Shown: piece after piece, positions 25,615-34,588 of the stretch
How positions within the stretch are numbered: the first letter of the stretch is position 1
Layout of the letters: each line of letters begins with the position of its first letter
The notes under the pieces: model-generated
What the model saw: the letters and a program-made list of their open reading frames with translations, nothing else
The model's database searches: none
What the model was told of the DNA's origin: nothing
Source: an uncultured Rhodospirillaceae bacterium
GTDB lineage: Bacteria > Pseudomonadota > Alphaproteobacteria > Rhodospirillales > Casp-alpha2
DNA length: 64,000 bases
Direction of reading: 5' to 3'
Assembly (NCBI GenBank): GCA_913030825.1
Contig: CAJWCU010000001.1
Coordinates: 248,001-312,000 of the forward strand
Made by a program: the position numbers and the translations under genes

Positions 25615-26322
25615 TTATTCGGTCACCGGCACAGGCTCGCTGACCGCGATGTCCTTGGATGTGACCTTGCAGCGATAGCAGAGAACCTCGATGCCCTTGC
25701 CGCGCGCTTCGGTCAGGCCCTCGGCATAGGCGGGGTCGATGTCGGCGGCGATCTCGAAGCGCTCTCCGTCGCCGCGCTGAACCAGATAAAGCATCACCGC
25801 GCGGTGGCCCTCGGCGACCATGTCCGCCAGTTCGACCAGGTGCTTGGCGCCGCGCGACGTCACGCCGTCGGGAAATTCCAGCGGCCCGTCCTTCAGGTTC
25901 CGTCGCATGGTGACGTTCTTGATCTCGACATAGCAAAGGCCCTTTTCCGGGTCCTCCAGCAGAATGTCGATGCGCGAATTCTTGCCGTACTTCACCTCGC
26001 GGCGCAGGCTTTCGTATCCGGCGAGTTCGGGAATTTTCCCTTTCTCGATGGCTTCGGCGACGATGGCGTTGGGCAGGGCCGTGTTGATGCCGACCAGGGT
26101 CTTGCCGATGCGGATCAGCTCCCAGGTCCATTTCAATTTGCGGTCGGGGTTGGCGGCCGGGCTGATCCAGACTTCCGCGCCGGGCTCGTTGACCGACAGC
26201 ATGGAACCCGAATTGGCGCAATGCGCGGTGACGGTCGAGCCGTCTTCCAGGGTCACGTCGGCCATGAACCGCTTGTAGCGTTTGACCAGGGTGCCCTTGA
26301 CCAGGGGTGCGTGAAACTTCAT
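25615..26322 (-). CDS. sfsA: SfsA family protein (sugar fermentation stimulation homologue)
   Basis: A 235-residue SfsA protein. LVKGTLVKRYKRFMADVTLEDG, TAHCANSGSM and YVEIKNVTM are conserved blocks, and the acidic/Lys set in the last one resembles PD-(D/E)XK nuclease folds. The E. coli name reflects an effect on maltose metabolism; the molecular function is unclear. It lies 125 bases upstream of map, same strand. Confidence 0.94.
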   Translation of the reverse strand: MKFHAPLVKGTLVKRYKRFMADVTLEDGSTVTAHCANSGSMLSVNEPGAEVWISPAANPDRKLKWTWELIRIGKTLVGINTALPNAIVAEAIEKGKIPELAGYESLRREVKYGKNSRIDILLEDPEKGLCYVEIKNVTMRRNLKDGPLEFPDGVTSRGAKHLVELADMVAEGHRAVMLYLVQRGDGERFEIAADIDPAYAEGLTEARGKGIEVLCYRCKVTSKDIAVSEPVPVTE

Positions 26323-26382
26323 GGCGCGGGAAGCTACCCCCCCGATCCGTAAAACACAACGTTCCGTTGGTCGGATATCGGA

Positions 26383-27051
26383 TCAGTCCTTGATCCGGGC
26401 GATGGCCAGGCCATCGTGGCCCTTGATCCCGACCTGCTGCAGGACCACCGATTCCAGGCGCGGGTTGCGCGCCAACCGGCGGTTGAAGGCGGCGGCCCCC
26501 AGGGCCGAGGGGTCGTCGTCGTTGGGATGCAGGACCTTGCCTTCGCGAACGACATTGTCCGCCAGGATCAAGCCGCCCGGGCGGGACAACTTAACGGCCC
26601 AGTCCAGATAGGCCGGGAAGTTGACCTTGTCGGCGTCCAGGAACACCAGATCGAACGGCGCGGCCCCGGCACTTTCGAGCGTCGGCAGGGTATCCAGCGC
26701 CGGGCCGGTGATCGTCGTGATCATGTGGTCCAGGCGCGCCGCGCGAAAATTCTCGCGCGCCACGCGGGCGTAATCCGGATCGCGCTCCAGGGTCACAAGA
26801 CGGCCGTCGGCGGGTAAGCCGCGAGCCAGCCAGATCGTGCTGTATCCGGCGAGGGTTCCAATCTCCAGGACCGAGCGCGCGCCGACCAGCCGCGCAAGCA
26901 GGTACAACAGCTTGCCCTGGTTGGCGGAAACCTGAATTTCGGGCAGGCCGGCGGCGCGCGCGCGGGCCTGCGCCGATCTCAGCGCATCATCCTCGGGTGC
27001 GAATAATTCGTCGATGTATTCATCGACCGCAATGAAGGTGTCTCCGGTCAT
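26383..27051 (-). CDS. Class I SAM-dependent O-methyltransferase
   Basis: A 222-residue caffeoyl-CoA/catechol-type O-methyltransferase. SVLEIGTLAGYSTIWLA is the SAM-binding motif I, followed by LVTLERDPDYA and the metal-site strand FDLVFLDADK, then LILADNVVREGKV. Bacterial members methylate small catechols or unknown substrates. It lies 60 bases upstream of sfsA on the same strand and diverges from the PAS histidine kinase. Confidence 0.92.
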   Translation of the reverse strand: MTGDTFIAVDEYIDELFAPEDDALRSAQARARAAGLPEIQVSANQGKLLYLLARLVGARSVLEIGTLAGYSTIWLARGLPADGRLVTLERDPDYARVARENFRAARLDHMITTITGPALDTLPTLESAGAAPFDLVFLDADKVNFPAYLDWAVKLSRPGGLILADNVVREGKVLHPNDDDPSALGAAAFNRRLARNPRLESVVLQQVGIKGHDGLAIARIKD

Positions 27052-27211
27052 CCGGACCTCCTCGGGCCGCGTCGGCGGTGCTTGCCGTGGACCCTAGGCC
27101 CAGGGGGTTTCAGGATTGTGACACGTGACGGCGCCTCGACGTTTGGCAAGGTTGCGGTGAAGGGACGAGCCTGCGATATTTTTCATACCGGACCCATAAC
27201 ATCGGAGGGTA

Positions 27212-27229
27212 ACCACGTGGTGGTATACC
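27212..27229. promoter_or_regulatory. Adjacent short palindromes before the PAS histidine kinase gene
   Basis: A perfect 10-bp palindrome ACCACGTGGT (27212-27221) is followed directly by GGTATACC (27222-27229), ending 10 bases before the ATG. A GGAGGG at 27204-27209 lies too far upstream to serve the ATG at 27240. This could be an operator, or a translation-control feature. Evidence is positional only. Confidence 0.3.
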
Positions 27230-27239
27230 GGCTGCCGCG

Positions 27240-29408
27240 ATGTTGACTCGGCTGACTCGGTTCATCTCGCTTTATGGTGCCAAGCTTTCGGCAGTGCTCT
27301 TCGGCCTGCTGGTTTTCGTCGCCAGCGTCGCGGCCGATCTCGTGGCACAGAAGGTCTTCGGGCTCTATGCGGCCGACATCCGCGAAGTTCTCGTGCCTGC
27401 CTTCGTGGCCGGCGTGGCGGCTGTCTGCGTCGTTTACCCGTTCTGTCTTGCGGCCCTGCAGGTCCGCGAGCACGAAGCCGAATTGCGCCAGATCCGTGGC
27501 GAACTCCGTGACAGCGAGGCCCGGTTCCGCGATTTCGCGGATGCCGCATCCGATTGGTATTGGGAGATGGACAAGGAACTACGCTTTTCCTTCCTGTCGC
27601 CCCGGGTCGAGGAGGTGACCGGGGTGCCCGTCGAATTCCATATCGGCAAGACGCGAGAGGAAATGGCAGGCGAGGACGCCAGCCTGCCGAAATGGCAGAA
27701 CCATCTGGACGATCTGAGGAATCATCGGCCGTTCAAGGATTTCCGGTATGCCCGGCAAGGTCCCGACGGGGGCGTCCGGCACTTCGCAACCAGCGGCAAG
27801 CCGATCTTCGGGCCGGCAGGAAATTTCATCGGGTATCGCGGTGTGGCGGCGGACTTGACCCAGCATGTGGAGGCGGAAATCCGCGCGCGCCGCGCCCTCG
27901 ATCTTATGTCGGCGGCGGTCGACGGCTTGTCGGAGCTATTCGTGTTGTGGGACAAGGACGACCGCCTCGTCGTCTGTAACCAGAAATATCGCGATCTGAA
28001 CAAGGACGTTCCCGGATCGACCGAGCCGGGTGTGACCTTCGAGGAGCATATCCGCGCGGTCCTGGCGAAAGGCCTGTACCCCAATGCGGTCGGCCGGGAA
28101 GAGGAATGGCTGGCCGATCGTCTGGCCTGCCACAACGACCCCAGAGGGCCTTTCGAGTTGGCTCGTCAGGACGGCCAATGGCTGTTGATCAATGAACAGC
28201 GCCTGCCCGACGGCAGCCGCGTGACCGTATCGACCGACATCACGCCGATGAAGAACGCCGAACGGTCGCTGCGCGAGAGCGAGCAGCGCCTGCGCGATTT
28301 CGCCTCGATCGCCGCCGATTGGTTCTGGGAACAGGACAAAGATCTGCGCTTCACTTTCGTCTCGGTCGAGAATGAAGGCATCTCCGGGGTGCAGGCCCAT
28401 GATCATTATGGGAAGACACGGCGGGAGACCAATCCGGTCGGCATAACCGATGAGGAACTGGCCGCCCACGAAGCCCTGATCGAGGCCCATGAGCCGTTCA
28501 CCGATTTCCGCTTCGATCGCACCCGGCCCGACGGCTCGTTGGTGCATCTGTCGATCAGCGGTATCCCGGTGTTCGATGAGACAGGGGCGTTTCGCGGCTA
28601 CCGGGGGGTTGGCCGCGATATCACCCAGATGATCGAGGCCGAACGCGAAATCACCGAACAACGCGAACGCGCGGAATCCCTGATGCATGCGAAATCGGAT
28701 TTCCTGGCGCGGATCGGCCATGACCTGAGCACGCCGTTGAACGCGATCCTGGGGTTCGCCCAGGTCATGGAAATGGAACTGCTGGGCGGTGCGCCGGGGT
28801 CTAAATACCTCGACTACGCGCGCAACATCCGGACCAGCGGCGAGATTTTGTCCGCGCTCATTTCCGACATTCTCGACCTGTCTCGGATCGAGGCAGGCAA
28901 GTTGGACCTCGACGAGGAGATCTTCGGCATCGCGCCGCTAATGGACGATATCGGCATGTTGTTCCGTGGCCAGGCCGAGGCGGTCGAGGTTACGTTGCAC
29001 GTCGAGACGGCCGAGGAAATTTCCGACATGCGGGGCGACCGCAAGGCCGTATTGCAGGCTTTGATGAACCTGGTGTCGAACGCGGTCAAATTCACGGATG
29101 CGGGCGGCCGTATCGCGGTGTCGGCGAACCTTGATGGAAACGGTCTGTGCCTTGCGGTCGCCGATACGGGGGCCGGCTTCGATATGGCGGAGTTGGATAT
29201 CGTGCTGGAGCCGTTCGGGCGTGCCCAGCAGGCGCCGGGCCGCCGGCGCGCCGGGACCGGCCTGGGCCTGGCAATCGCCAAAGCCTTGGCCGAACTTCAT
29301 GACGGGACACTGGAGATCGACAGCGCGCCGGGCGTCGGGACGACGGCGACGTTGGTGTTCCCCGCCAAGCGCGCGATTTCCGGTGACGCGGGCCGCGCCG
29401 CCGAATAA
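27240..29408 (+). CDS. Membrane-anchored multi-PAS sensor histidine kinase
   Basis: A 722-residue hybrid-less kinase. Two N-terminal membrane helices lie within residues 1-75. A coiled segment then leads to three PAS-type units: about 95-215 (FADAASDWYWEMDKELRF), 220-335 (a PAS-7-like segment with SAAVDGLSELFVLWDKDDRL) and 350-470 (FASIAADWFWEQDKDLRF). HisKA has phosphoacceptor H494 in ARIGHDLSTPLNA, and HATPase boxes lie near 590-710 (ADTGAGFD, GTGLGLAIAK). No response regulator is adjacent. The first and third PAS units look like duplicates. Confidence 0.94.
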   Translation: MLTRLTRFISLYGAKLSAVLFGLLVFVASVAADLVAQKVFGLYAADIREVLVPAFVAGVAAVCVVYPFCLAALQVREHEAELRQIRGELRDSEARFRDFADAASDWYWEMDKELRFSFLSPRVEEVTGVPVEFHIGKTREEMAGEDASLPKWQNHLDDLRNHRPFKDFRYARQGPDGGVRHFATSGKPIFGPAGNFIGYRGVAADLTQHVEAEIRARRALDLMSAAVDGLSELFVLWDKDDRLVVCNQKYRDLNKDVPGSTEPGVTFEEHIRAVLAKGLYPNAVGREEEWLADRLACHNDPRGPFELARQDGQWLLINEQRLPDGSRVTVSTDITPMKNAERSLRESEQRLRDFASIAADWFWEQDKDLRFTFVSVENEGISGVQAHDHYGKTRRETNPVGITDEELAAHEALIEAHEPFTDFRFDRTRPDGSLVHLSISGIPVFDETGAFRGYRGVGRDITQMIEAEREITEQRERAESLMHAKSDFLARIGHDLSTPLNAILGFAQVMEMELLGGAPGSKYLDYARNIRTSGEILSALISDILDLSRIEAGKLDLDEEIFGIAPLMDDIGMLFRGQAEAVEVTLHVETAEEISDMRGDRKAVLQALMNLVSNAVKFTDAGGRIAVSANLDGNGLCLAVADTGAGFDMAELDIVLEPFGRAQQAPGRRRAGTGLGLAIAKALAELHDGTLEIDSAPGVGTTATLVFPAKRAISGDAGRAAE

Positions 29409-29456
29409 CTCGGGGCCTGCCTGCCCGCGTTTCCGCTATGCTTGAGGGGGCCGGGC

Positions 29457-30401
29457 TTAGTCTTTCGGCCGGGCCTTCTCGCCCAGGCTGATCTCTTCCG
29501 CATCCAGGATATCCGCCAGACGGGTTTCGGCGCTGCCGGGAGACAGGGGTTTCTGCTGGCTCGGCGCGGGGGCCCAGGCGGTCAGGGTGAGGATGCGGAA
29601 TGTCGCGGGAAAGCGGCCGTCCGCGTCGAGATGCCGGTCTTCATAAATCGCCATGGCCTTGGCCAGCAGGTCGCGCCGCGCCAGGCCCGGTTTGGCTTCG
29701 GCGACAGCGTTGCTCTCGCCCATGCCGCGCAGGTCGTACAGCAACTTCATCGGCGTTTCATAGCTGACCGTGACGACATCGGCGTCGACCACGGGCAAGG
29801 CGAAGCCCGCCCGCTGCAGCAGTCCGCCCAGGTCGCGCACATCGGCGAAAGGGGAGACCCGGGGGCTTAGGCCGCCGGTCAATTCGATCTCGGCCTCGGC
29901 CATGCATTCGCGCAATTCGGCCAGGGTCTCGCCGCCCAACATGGAGGCCAGGAACAGGCCGTCCGGCTTCAACGCCTTTCTGATCTGCAGCAAGGCACCG
30001 GGAAGGTCGTTGACCCAATGCAGCGACAGGTTCGACAGCACGGCGTCGAAGGTCGCCTCCCCGAACGGCAGGAACTCCTCGTCCGCGGCCAGGACAGGCA
30101 TGCCCGAAACGCCGGTCGTGCGTGCTTGCGCGGCCATGGCGGGGGACAGGTCGGCCTGGATCAGGCGTTCGATGCCGCCACGCCCCATGGTTTGCGGGCC
30201 GAAAATCTGGCGCCCCATATCGCCGCCGTGACAGCCTAGGTCGAGTGCCAGGGGGAAGCGGTGGGTGATGTCGTCCAGCCGGTCGGCGAGGCGGTCGGCG
30301 GTTTCCTCGAACAGAAAGCCGTGGACGTCGAGGGCGCCGGCGGCGCGCTCGCGGTGGGCGCGCACCTTGGCGCGATTGAACACATGGATCGATTCGGTCA
30401 T
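29457..30401 (-). CDS. SAM-dependent methyltransferase, NDUFAF5/BioC-like
   Basis: A 314-residue class I methyltransferase. It begins MTESIHVFNRAKVRAHRERAA, then ALDLGCHGGDMG (motif I variant), LSNLSLHWVNDLPGAL and a C-terminal segment containing YDLRGMGESNA. The mitochondrial homologue NDUFAF5 hydroxylates an arginine during complex I assembly; alphaproteobacterial members often sit next to comF and grxC, as here. BioC-like activity is the alternative. Its ATG is 10 bases from the divergent comF start. Confidence 0.85.
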   Translation of the reverse strand: MTESIHVFNRAKVRAHRERAAGALDVHGFLFEETADRLADRLDDITHRFPLALDLGCHGGDMGRQIFGPQTMGRGGIERLIQADLSPAMAAQARTTGVSGMPVLAADEEFLPFGEATFDAVLSNLSLHWVNDLPGALLQIRKALKPDGLFLASMLGGETLAELRECMAEAEIELTGGLSPRVSPFADVRDLGGLLQRAGFALPVVDADVVTVSYETPMKLLYDLRGMGESNAVAEAKPGLARRDLLAKAMAIYEDRHLDADGRFPATFRILTLTAWAPAPSQQKPLSPGSAETRLADILDAEEISLGEKARPKD

Positions 30402-30410
30402 CGTGCCTGT

Positions 30411-31256
30411 ATGACATATCGCATCCCCGGCTTAAATGACGGCTTGTCCCCAGACGCGTCTTCGGCGAAGACCGGGGCGTCCTTCGCCCTGCCGACGGGC
30501 TTGCGCCGGGCGGCGCGGCGGATGCTCGACGTGATCCTGCCGCCCCATTGCCTGAAATGCGGCGTCGGCGTGGACGAGCCGGGTAGCCTCTGTCCGCAAT
30601 GTTGGGAAGCGGTGACTTTCCTGTCGCCGCCCCATTGCGCAAGATGCGGTCTGCCGTTCGATTTCGATGTGGGAGCGGATGCCTTGTGCGCGGCCTGCAT
30701 TCGCCGCCCGCCGGTGTATGAGCGGGCCCGCGCCGTCTTCGTCTATGACGATGCCAGCCGGGACCTGATTCTTTCCTTCAAGCATGCCGACCGGACCGAG
30801 GCCGCGCCCGCCTTCGGGCGGTGGCTGGCCCGTGCCGGGGCGGACCTGGCGGCGGAAGCCGATATCGTCATGCCCGTGCCGCTGCATTGGATCCGGTTCT
30901 GGCGGCGGCGCTACAATCAATCGGCGCTGCTGGCCCATGCCTTCGTCCGCGCCCGGGCCGAGATTTTGCCGGATACGGCGCCACCGGCGGTGATCCCCGA
31001 TCTGTTGATCCGCCACCGCCGCACGGCGTCCCAAGGCGGCCTGGGTCCCGCCGGCCGGACCCGCAACGTGCGCGGCGCATTCCGCATCAACCCGCGGTTT
31101 CAGACACGGTTACGCGGCGCGCGGATATTGATCGTCGACGACGTCTATACGACCGGTGCCACGGCCGAGGCCTGCGCCCGGGTCTTGCTGCGGGCGGGTG
31201 CCGGGGCGGTCGACGTGCTGACCCTGGCGCGCGTCGTGAAAACCCGCACGGATTGA
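30411..31256 (+). CDS. comF: ComF family phosphoribosyltransferase-like protein
   Basis: A 281-residue ComF protein. Four CxxC-type zinc pairs come first (CLKCG, CPQCW, CARCG, CAACI, about residues 44-100), followed by a PRTase domain. Its PRPP-binding loop is ILIVDDVYTTGATAEAC and the preceding conserved block is RRYNQSALLA. In competent bacteria ComF aids DNA uptake; in others its role is unclear. The start at 30411 leaves only 9 bases to the divergent gene; M38 at 30522 is an alternative. Confidence 0.9.
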   Translation: MTYRIPGLNDGLSPDASSAKTGASFALPTGLRRAARRMLDVILPPHCLKCGVGVDEPGSLCPQCWEAVTFLSPPHCARCGLPFDFDVGADALCAACIRRPPVYERARAVFVYDDASRDLILSFKHADRTEAAPAFGRWLARAGADLAAEADIVMPVPLHWIRFWRRRYNQSALLAHAFVRARAEILPDTAPPAVIPDLLIRHRRTASQGGLGPAGRTRNVRGAFRINPRFQTRLRGARILIVDDVYTTGATAEACARVLLRAGAGAVDVLTLARVVKTRTD

Positions 31257-31361
31257 CGCGGTGGACATTCTGATCACGGGACACCTTTTCTATGGGCCCT
31301 TGGCCCCTATATAACTGGTCCGACCGATCCCCATTCACAGGCAACCGACGGACGCAGCAAC

Positions 31362-31625
31362 GTGACCAAGAAGATCGAAATCTACACCAGCCCCTTCTGC
31401 CCCTATTGCCATGCGGCCAAACGGCTGCTGAGCGCGAAGGGCGTCGAGTTTGAAGAGATCGACGTGATGATGGCGCCTGCCAAGCGCAAGGAAATGACGT
31501 CCCGCGCAGGGGGGGCGACCTCCGTGCCGCAGGTTTTCGCCGACGGCGACCATATCGGCGATTGCGACGGCATCCATGCGTTGGACGCCAAAGGCGCGCT
31601 GGACAATCTGCTGGGCCTCGGCTGA
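31362..31625 (+). CDS. grxC: Glutaredoxin 3 (dithiol)
   Basis: An 87-residue dithiol glutaredoxin with CPYC at residues 13-16, and TSVPQVFADGDHIGDCDG supplying the cis-Pro and glutathione-binding GG-equivalent. It reduces disulfides using glutathione. The start is GTG at 31362, and only a weak ribosome site is seen. It lies 105 bases after comF and 9 bases before the amidase gene, a common alphaproteobacterial trio. Confidence 0.95.
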   Translation: MTKKIEIYTSPFCPYCHAAKRLLSAKGVEFEEIDVMMAPAKRKEMTSRAGGATSVPQVFADGDHIGDCDGIHALDAKGALDNLLGLG

Positions 31626-31634
31626 GCCGGTCCG

Positions 31635-32474
31635 ATGAGCGCGACCTTCACCGCTGGCCTGGTCCAGACCAATTCGGGGAACGATCCCGCCGCCAACGCC
31701 GACATGATCGTCGCGCGGATCGCCGAGGCCGCCCAAAAGGGCGCGGATTTCGTGCTGTTCCCCGAAGTCGTCACCTTGGTCGAAACGGGCGCAAAGAACG
31801 TCGCACCGAAAGTCACCGGGTTCGACGCGGATCCGCATCTGCCGCGTTTCCGCGAGGCCGCGAAGGCGGCCGGCGTCTGGGTGCTGATCGGCTCGATGGT
31901 CGTCGAACACGAGACCCTGGATCGTAAGTTCGCCAACCGGTCAGTTTTGATTTCCGACGCGGGCGAGGTGGTCGCCACCTATGACAAGATCCATATGTTC
32001 GACGTCGATTTGGAAAACGGCGAAAGCTACCGTGAAAGCAAGAGCTATGAGCCGGGGACCCGGGCCGTTGTCGCCGAGACGCCTTGGGGCAAGCTCGGGA
32101 TGACCATCTGCTACGATATCCGTTTCCCCCATCTTTATCGGGCTCTGGCCCATGCCGGGGCTGAGATCATCGCCGTGCCCGCCGCCTTTACCCGGCCGAC
32201 AGGGCGGGCCCATTGGCACGTGCTGTTGCGTGCGCGGGCGGTCGAAACGCAATGTGTCGTGCTTGCCCCGGCACAGACCGGCGAGCATATGGACGGGCGC
32301 AAGACCTACGGCCATTCGTTGGCCGTCGACCCCTGGGGCGCGGTGATCGCCGACGGCGGCGAGGAGCCGGGCATCGTGCTGGCGGAAATCGATATGGCCC
32401 AGGTCGCGAAGGCGCGGGGCAAGGTGCCGTCGCTGACCCATGACCGACCGTTCGAAGGTGCCGCCGACGACTGA
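31635..32474 (+). CDS. Carbon-nitrogen hydrolase (nitrilase superfamily, Nit2-like)
   Basis: A 279-residue nitrilase-superfamily amidase. The catalytic triad is E44 (FPEVVTL), K118 (YDKIHMFDVD) and C159 (TICYDIRFPHLYRA). DIRFPHLYRAL and the C-terminal GHSLAVDPWGAVIAD match the Nit1/Nit2 branch, whose members act on deaminated glutathione or omega-amides. That role would fit the glutaredoxin neighbour, but is inference. It begins 9 bases after grxC. Confidence 0.92.
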   Translation: MSATFTAGLVQTNSGNDPAANADMIVARIAEAAQKGADFVLFPEVVTLVETGAKNVAPKVTGFDADPHLPRFREAAKAAGVWVLIGSMVVEHETLDRKFANRSVLISDAGEVVATYDKIHMFDVDLENGESYRESKSYEPGTRAVVAETPWGKLGMTICYDIRFPHLYRALAHAGAEIIAVPAAFTRPTGRAHWHVLLRARAVETQCVVLAPAQTGEHMDGRKTYGHSLAVDPWGAVIADGGEEPGIVLAEIDMAQVAKARGKVPSLTHDRPFEGAADD

Positions 32475-32569
32475 CGGCATCTGTATAATGCCTTGATGCC
32501 TATCGGTTTATGCGAGCGATGGTGATTGCGTAAACCAGAAAAGACGCATACAAATACCACATTCATCCT

Positions 32570-34471
32570 GTGGTTATTTGGCATGCGCATCCATTCATTT
32601 TCCGGGCCGTCATTCCCGTGACCGGGCAACTCACCGACCCATTGCCCGCCGACGCGTCGTCGCCGGCCGCCGGTCCACGACGCTTTCCGCGCATCGGCAT
32701 CAAGCCGACGGTGACGGCCTGCATCATGGTCATCGTCGTCGCCGGGATCGGCCTGACCGCGTGGCAGCAATGGTCGATCGCCCGAGAGGCGACGGACGAA
32801 CTGACCCGCCGCAATGCCCAATTGGTCGTTGATCAGGTCGAAGGCCATCTTTCCCATTACCTTGATCCGCTCACGGACTACGTGGATTGGATCGCCGACC
32901 TTGCGGCCGGCCGTGAGGACCTGGGTGTGGGTAATGCAGATTCAGTGAGGAATCTGTTGGCGGCTTCCGTCGCCGCGCTGCCCCAGATCGTTGGCGCGGG
33001 CGTCGTGCCCGCGGATGGGCCGACAGTGGGGATCGTCCGTACGTCCGACGGTCGAACCGTCGCCGACGCGAACGCGGGCGCTGCCCGGGCGACGATGCCG
33101 CCTGGCATCGCGGAAGTTGGGGACGCCGCCGCGATCTGGAGCCGGCCTGCCTTCGACGCCCAGGCCGCCGCCCCGGTCGTGCGCTTGTGGCGGGCGGTCC
33201 GCCGTGACGGAAAGTTTCTCGGCGCTGTCTATGCCGGTGTCTCTTTTGCCGGCATATCCGAAGCCGTCTCCGACGTCAGCAGCCGGTTCAATGGCACGGC
33301 CTTCTTGCTTGACGGGGCGGGTGGAGTGCTCGCCCATCCAAACCTGACCTCGACGCATCCCGATTACGCCAAGGGTACGACCGTCATCGGCCTGGAACGA
33401 TCGGGTGACTTGGTGCTTCAGGGGCTGATCGAAAGGTCGTCCTCCGGCCGGCCTTCCGGCGGCGGCCTGACGACGATCGAGGCGATTTTGGACGGAACGG
33501 ATTACGTCGGTTTTCTACGCCCCATACGACCGGTGGGAGAGAATGCCTGGGCCCTGGGGGTTTGGTTCCTGTCCACCGATATGTTGGGCCAGCGGCAGCG
33601 CGTCATTGCGTCCGCTTGGATCGGCTTGTCGCTGATCGCCGCGGCCCTGGCCATGTCGTGGATCGCCGGAAATCTCATTGCCGAACCGATCCGCGAGACT
33701 GCCTTAGCGGTCAAGGGGCTTGGCCAAATGGATCTCGATACGGTCAGCCAGTTGCCGCGTAGTTCCATTCGCGAATTGGACGATCTGGCGACGGCATTCA
33801 ATTCAATGCGTGGTGCGCTGCGCCTGTTCGGCACCTACGTGCCGCGCTCCCTGGTCAAGCGTATGGTCGCAGCGGAAGGCGAGCAGATCGAATCTTCGGA
33901 ACGAGAGGTGGCCATCATGTTCACCGACATCGTCGGCTTCACGACCTTTTCCGAAGGAAAAGGCGCCGCCGAGGTCGCGGAATTCCTGAACGACCATTTT
34001 CAGATTCTCGGCCGCTGTGTCGATAACAGCTCCGGGACCATCGACAAATACATCGGTGATGCCTTGATGGCCTTTTGGGGGGCGCCAGAGGATATGGAGG
34101 ACGCGCCTGTACGCGCCTGTTATTGCGCGATGGCGATCGCCGACGCGCTGGAACGCGACAATGCCAAGCGGCGTCAGGAAGGTCTACCGCCGGTGTACGT
34201 CCGCATCGGCCTGCATGCCGGGTCGGCGCTGGTCGGCAACATCGGCGCCGAAGGGCGGGTCAACTATACGGTCATCGGCGACAACGTGAACATCTGCCAG
34301 CGGGTCGAAAGCCTGGGCCGCGAGGTCGATGTGCCGCGCAACACCACGACGATCTTGATTACTGACGCCGTCGCTCAGCAATTGCCGTCCAGCATGCCCT
34401 TCGTCCATATCGGCAATTTCGACGTGAAGGGCCGGGAAGAGGAAATCGTGGTCTATCGCCTGGTGATTTAA
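32570..34471 (+). CDS. Membrane-bound class III nucleotide cyclase with periplasmic sensor and HAMP region
   Basis: A 633-residue receptor cyclase. One membrane helix lies near 45-65 (ACIMVIVVAGIGL), then a periplasmic Cache-like region of about 280 residues, a second helix near 345-370 and a HAMP-like linker. The cyclase domain has metal aspartates D453 (MFTDIVGF) and D497 (YIGDALMAFWG), plus GLHAGSALVGNIGAEGRVNYTVIGD. It is intact by motif. The GTG start at 32570 is uncertain, with a GTG at 32618 as an alternative. The ligand is unknown. Confidence 0.92.
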   Translation: MVIWHAHPFIFRAVIPVTGQLTDPLPADASSPAAGPRRFPRIGIKPTVTACIMVIVVAGIGLTAWQQWSIAREATDELTRRNAQLVVDQVEGHLSHYLDPLTDYVDWIADLAAGREDLGVGNADSVRNLLAASVAALPQIVGAGVVPADGPTVGIVRTSDGRTVADANAGAARATMPPGIAEVGDAAAIWSRPAFDAQAAAPVVRLWRAVRRDGKFLGAVYAGVSFAGISEAVSDVSSRFNGTAFLLDGAGGVLAHPNLTSTHPDYAKGTTVIGLERSGDLVLQGLIERSSSGRPSGGGLTTIEAILDGTDYVGFLRPIRPVGENAWALGVWFLSTDMLGQRQRVIASAWIGLSLIAAALAMSWIAGNLIAEPIRETALAVKGLGQMDLDTVSQLPRSSIRELDDLATAFNSMRGALRLFGTYVPRSLVKRMVAAEGEQIESSEREVAIMFTDIVGFTTFSEGKGAAEVAEFLNDHFQILGRCVDNSSGTIDKYIGDALMAFWGAPEDMEDAPVRACYCAMAIADALERDNAKRRQEGLPPVYVRIGLHAGSALVGNIGAEGRVNYTVIGDNVNICQRVESLGREVDVPRNTTTILITDAVAQQLPSSMPFVHIGNFDVKGREEEIVVYRLVI

Positions 34472-34532
34472 GGCGATTTTTGGCAGCCCGAAGTAAAAAA
34501 ATTTCGGAAATGTTGCGGCGCGGCAAAGCGGG

Positions 34533-34553
34533 ATCGGCTATACTCCGGCCGAT
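34533..34553. promoter_or_regulatory. Inverted repeat upstream of the OmpA-type gene
   Basis: ATCGGC (34533-34538) and GCCGAT (34548-34553) flank TATACTCCG, so a TATACT -10-like hexamer lies inside a 6-bp dyad 36-56 bases upstream of the GTG start. A good -35 at the right spacing is not seen. Confidence 0.3.
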
Positions 34554-34588
34554 AGACGTGCCTGACAACCAAACCATTGGTGATTGAC

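Noticed and set aside
32484-32489. Exact TATAAT upstream of the second cyclase
   Set aside because: The position 17 bases upstream is CCGCCG, and a random match in a 95-base gap is possible.
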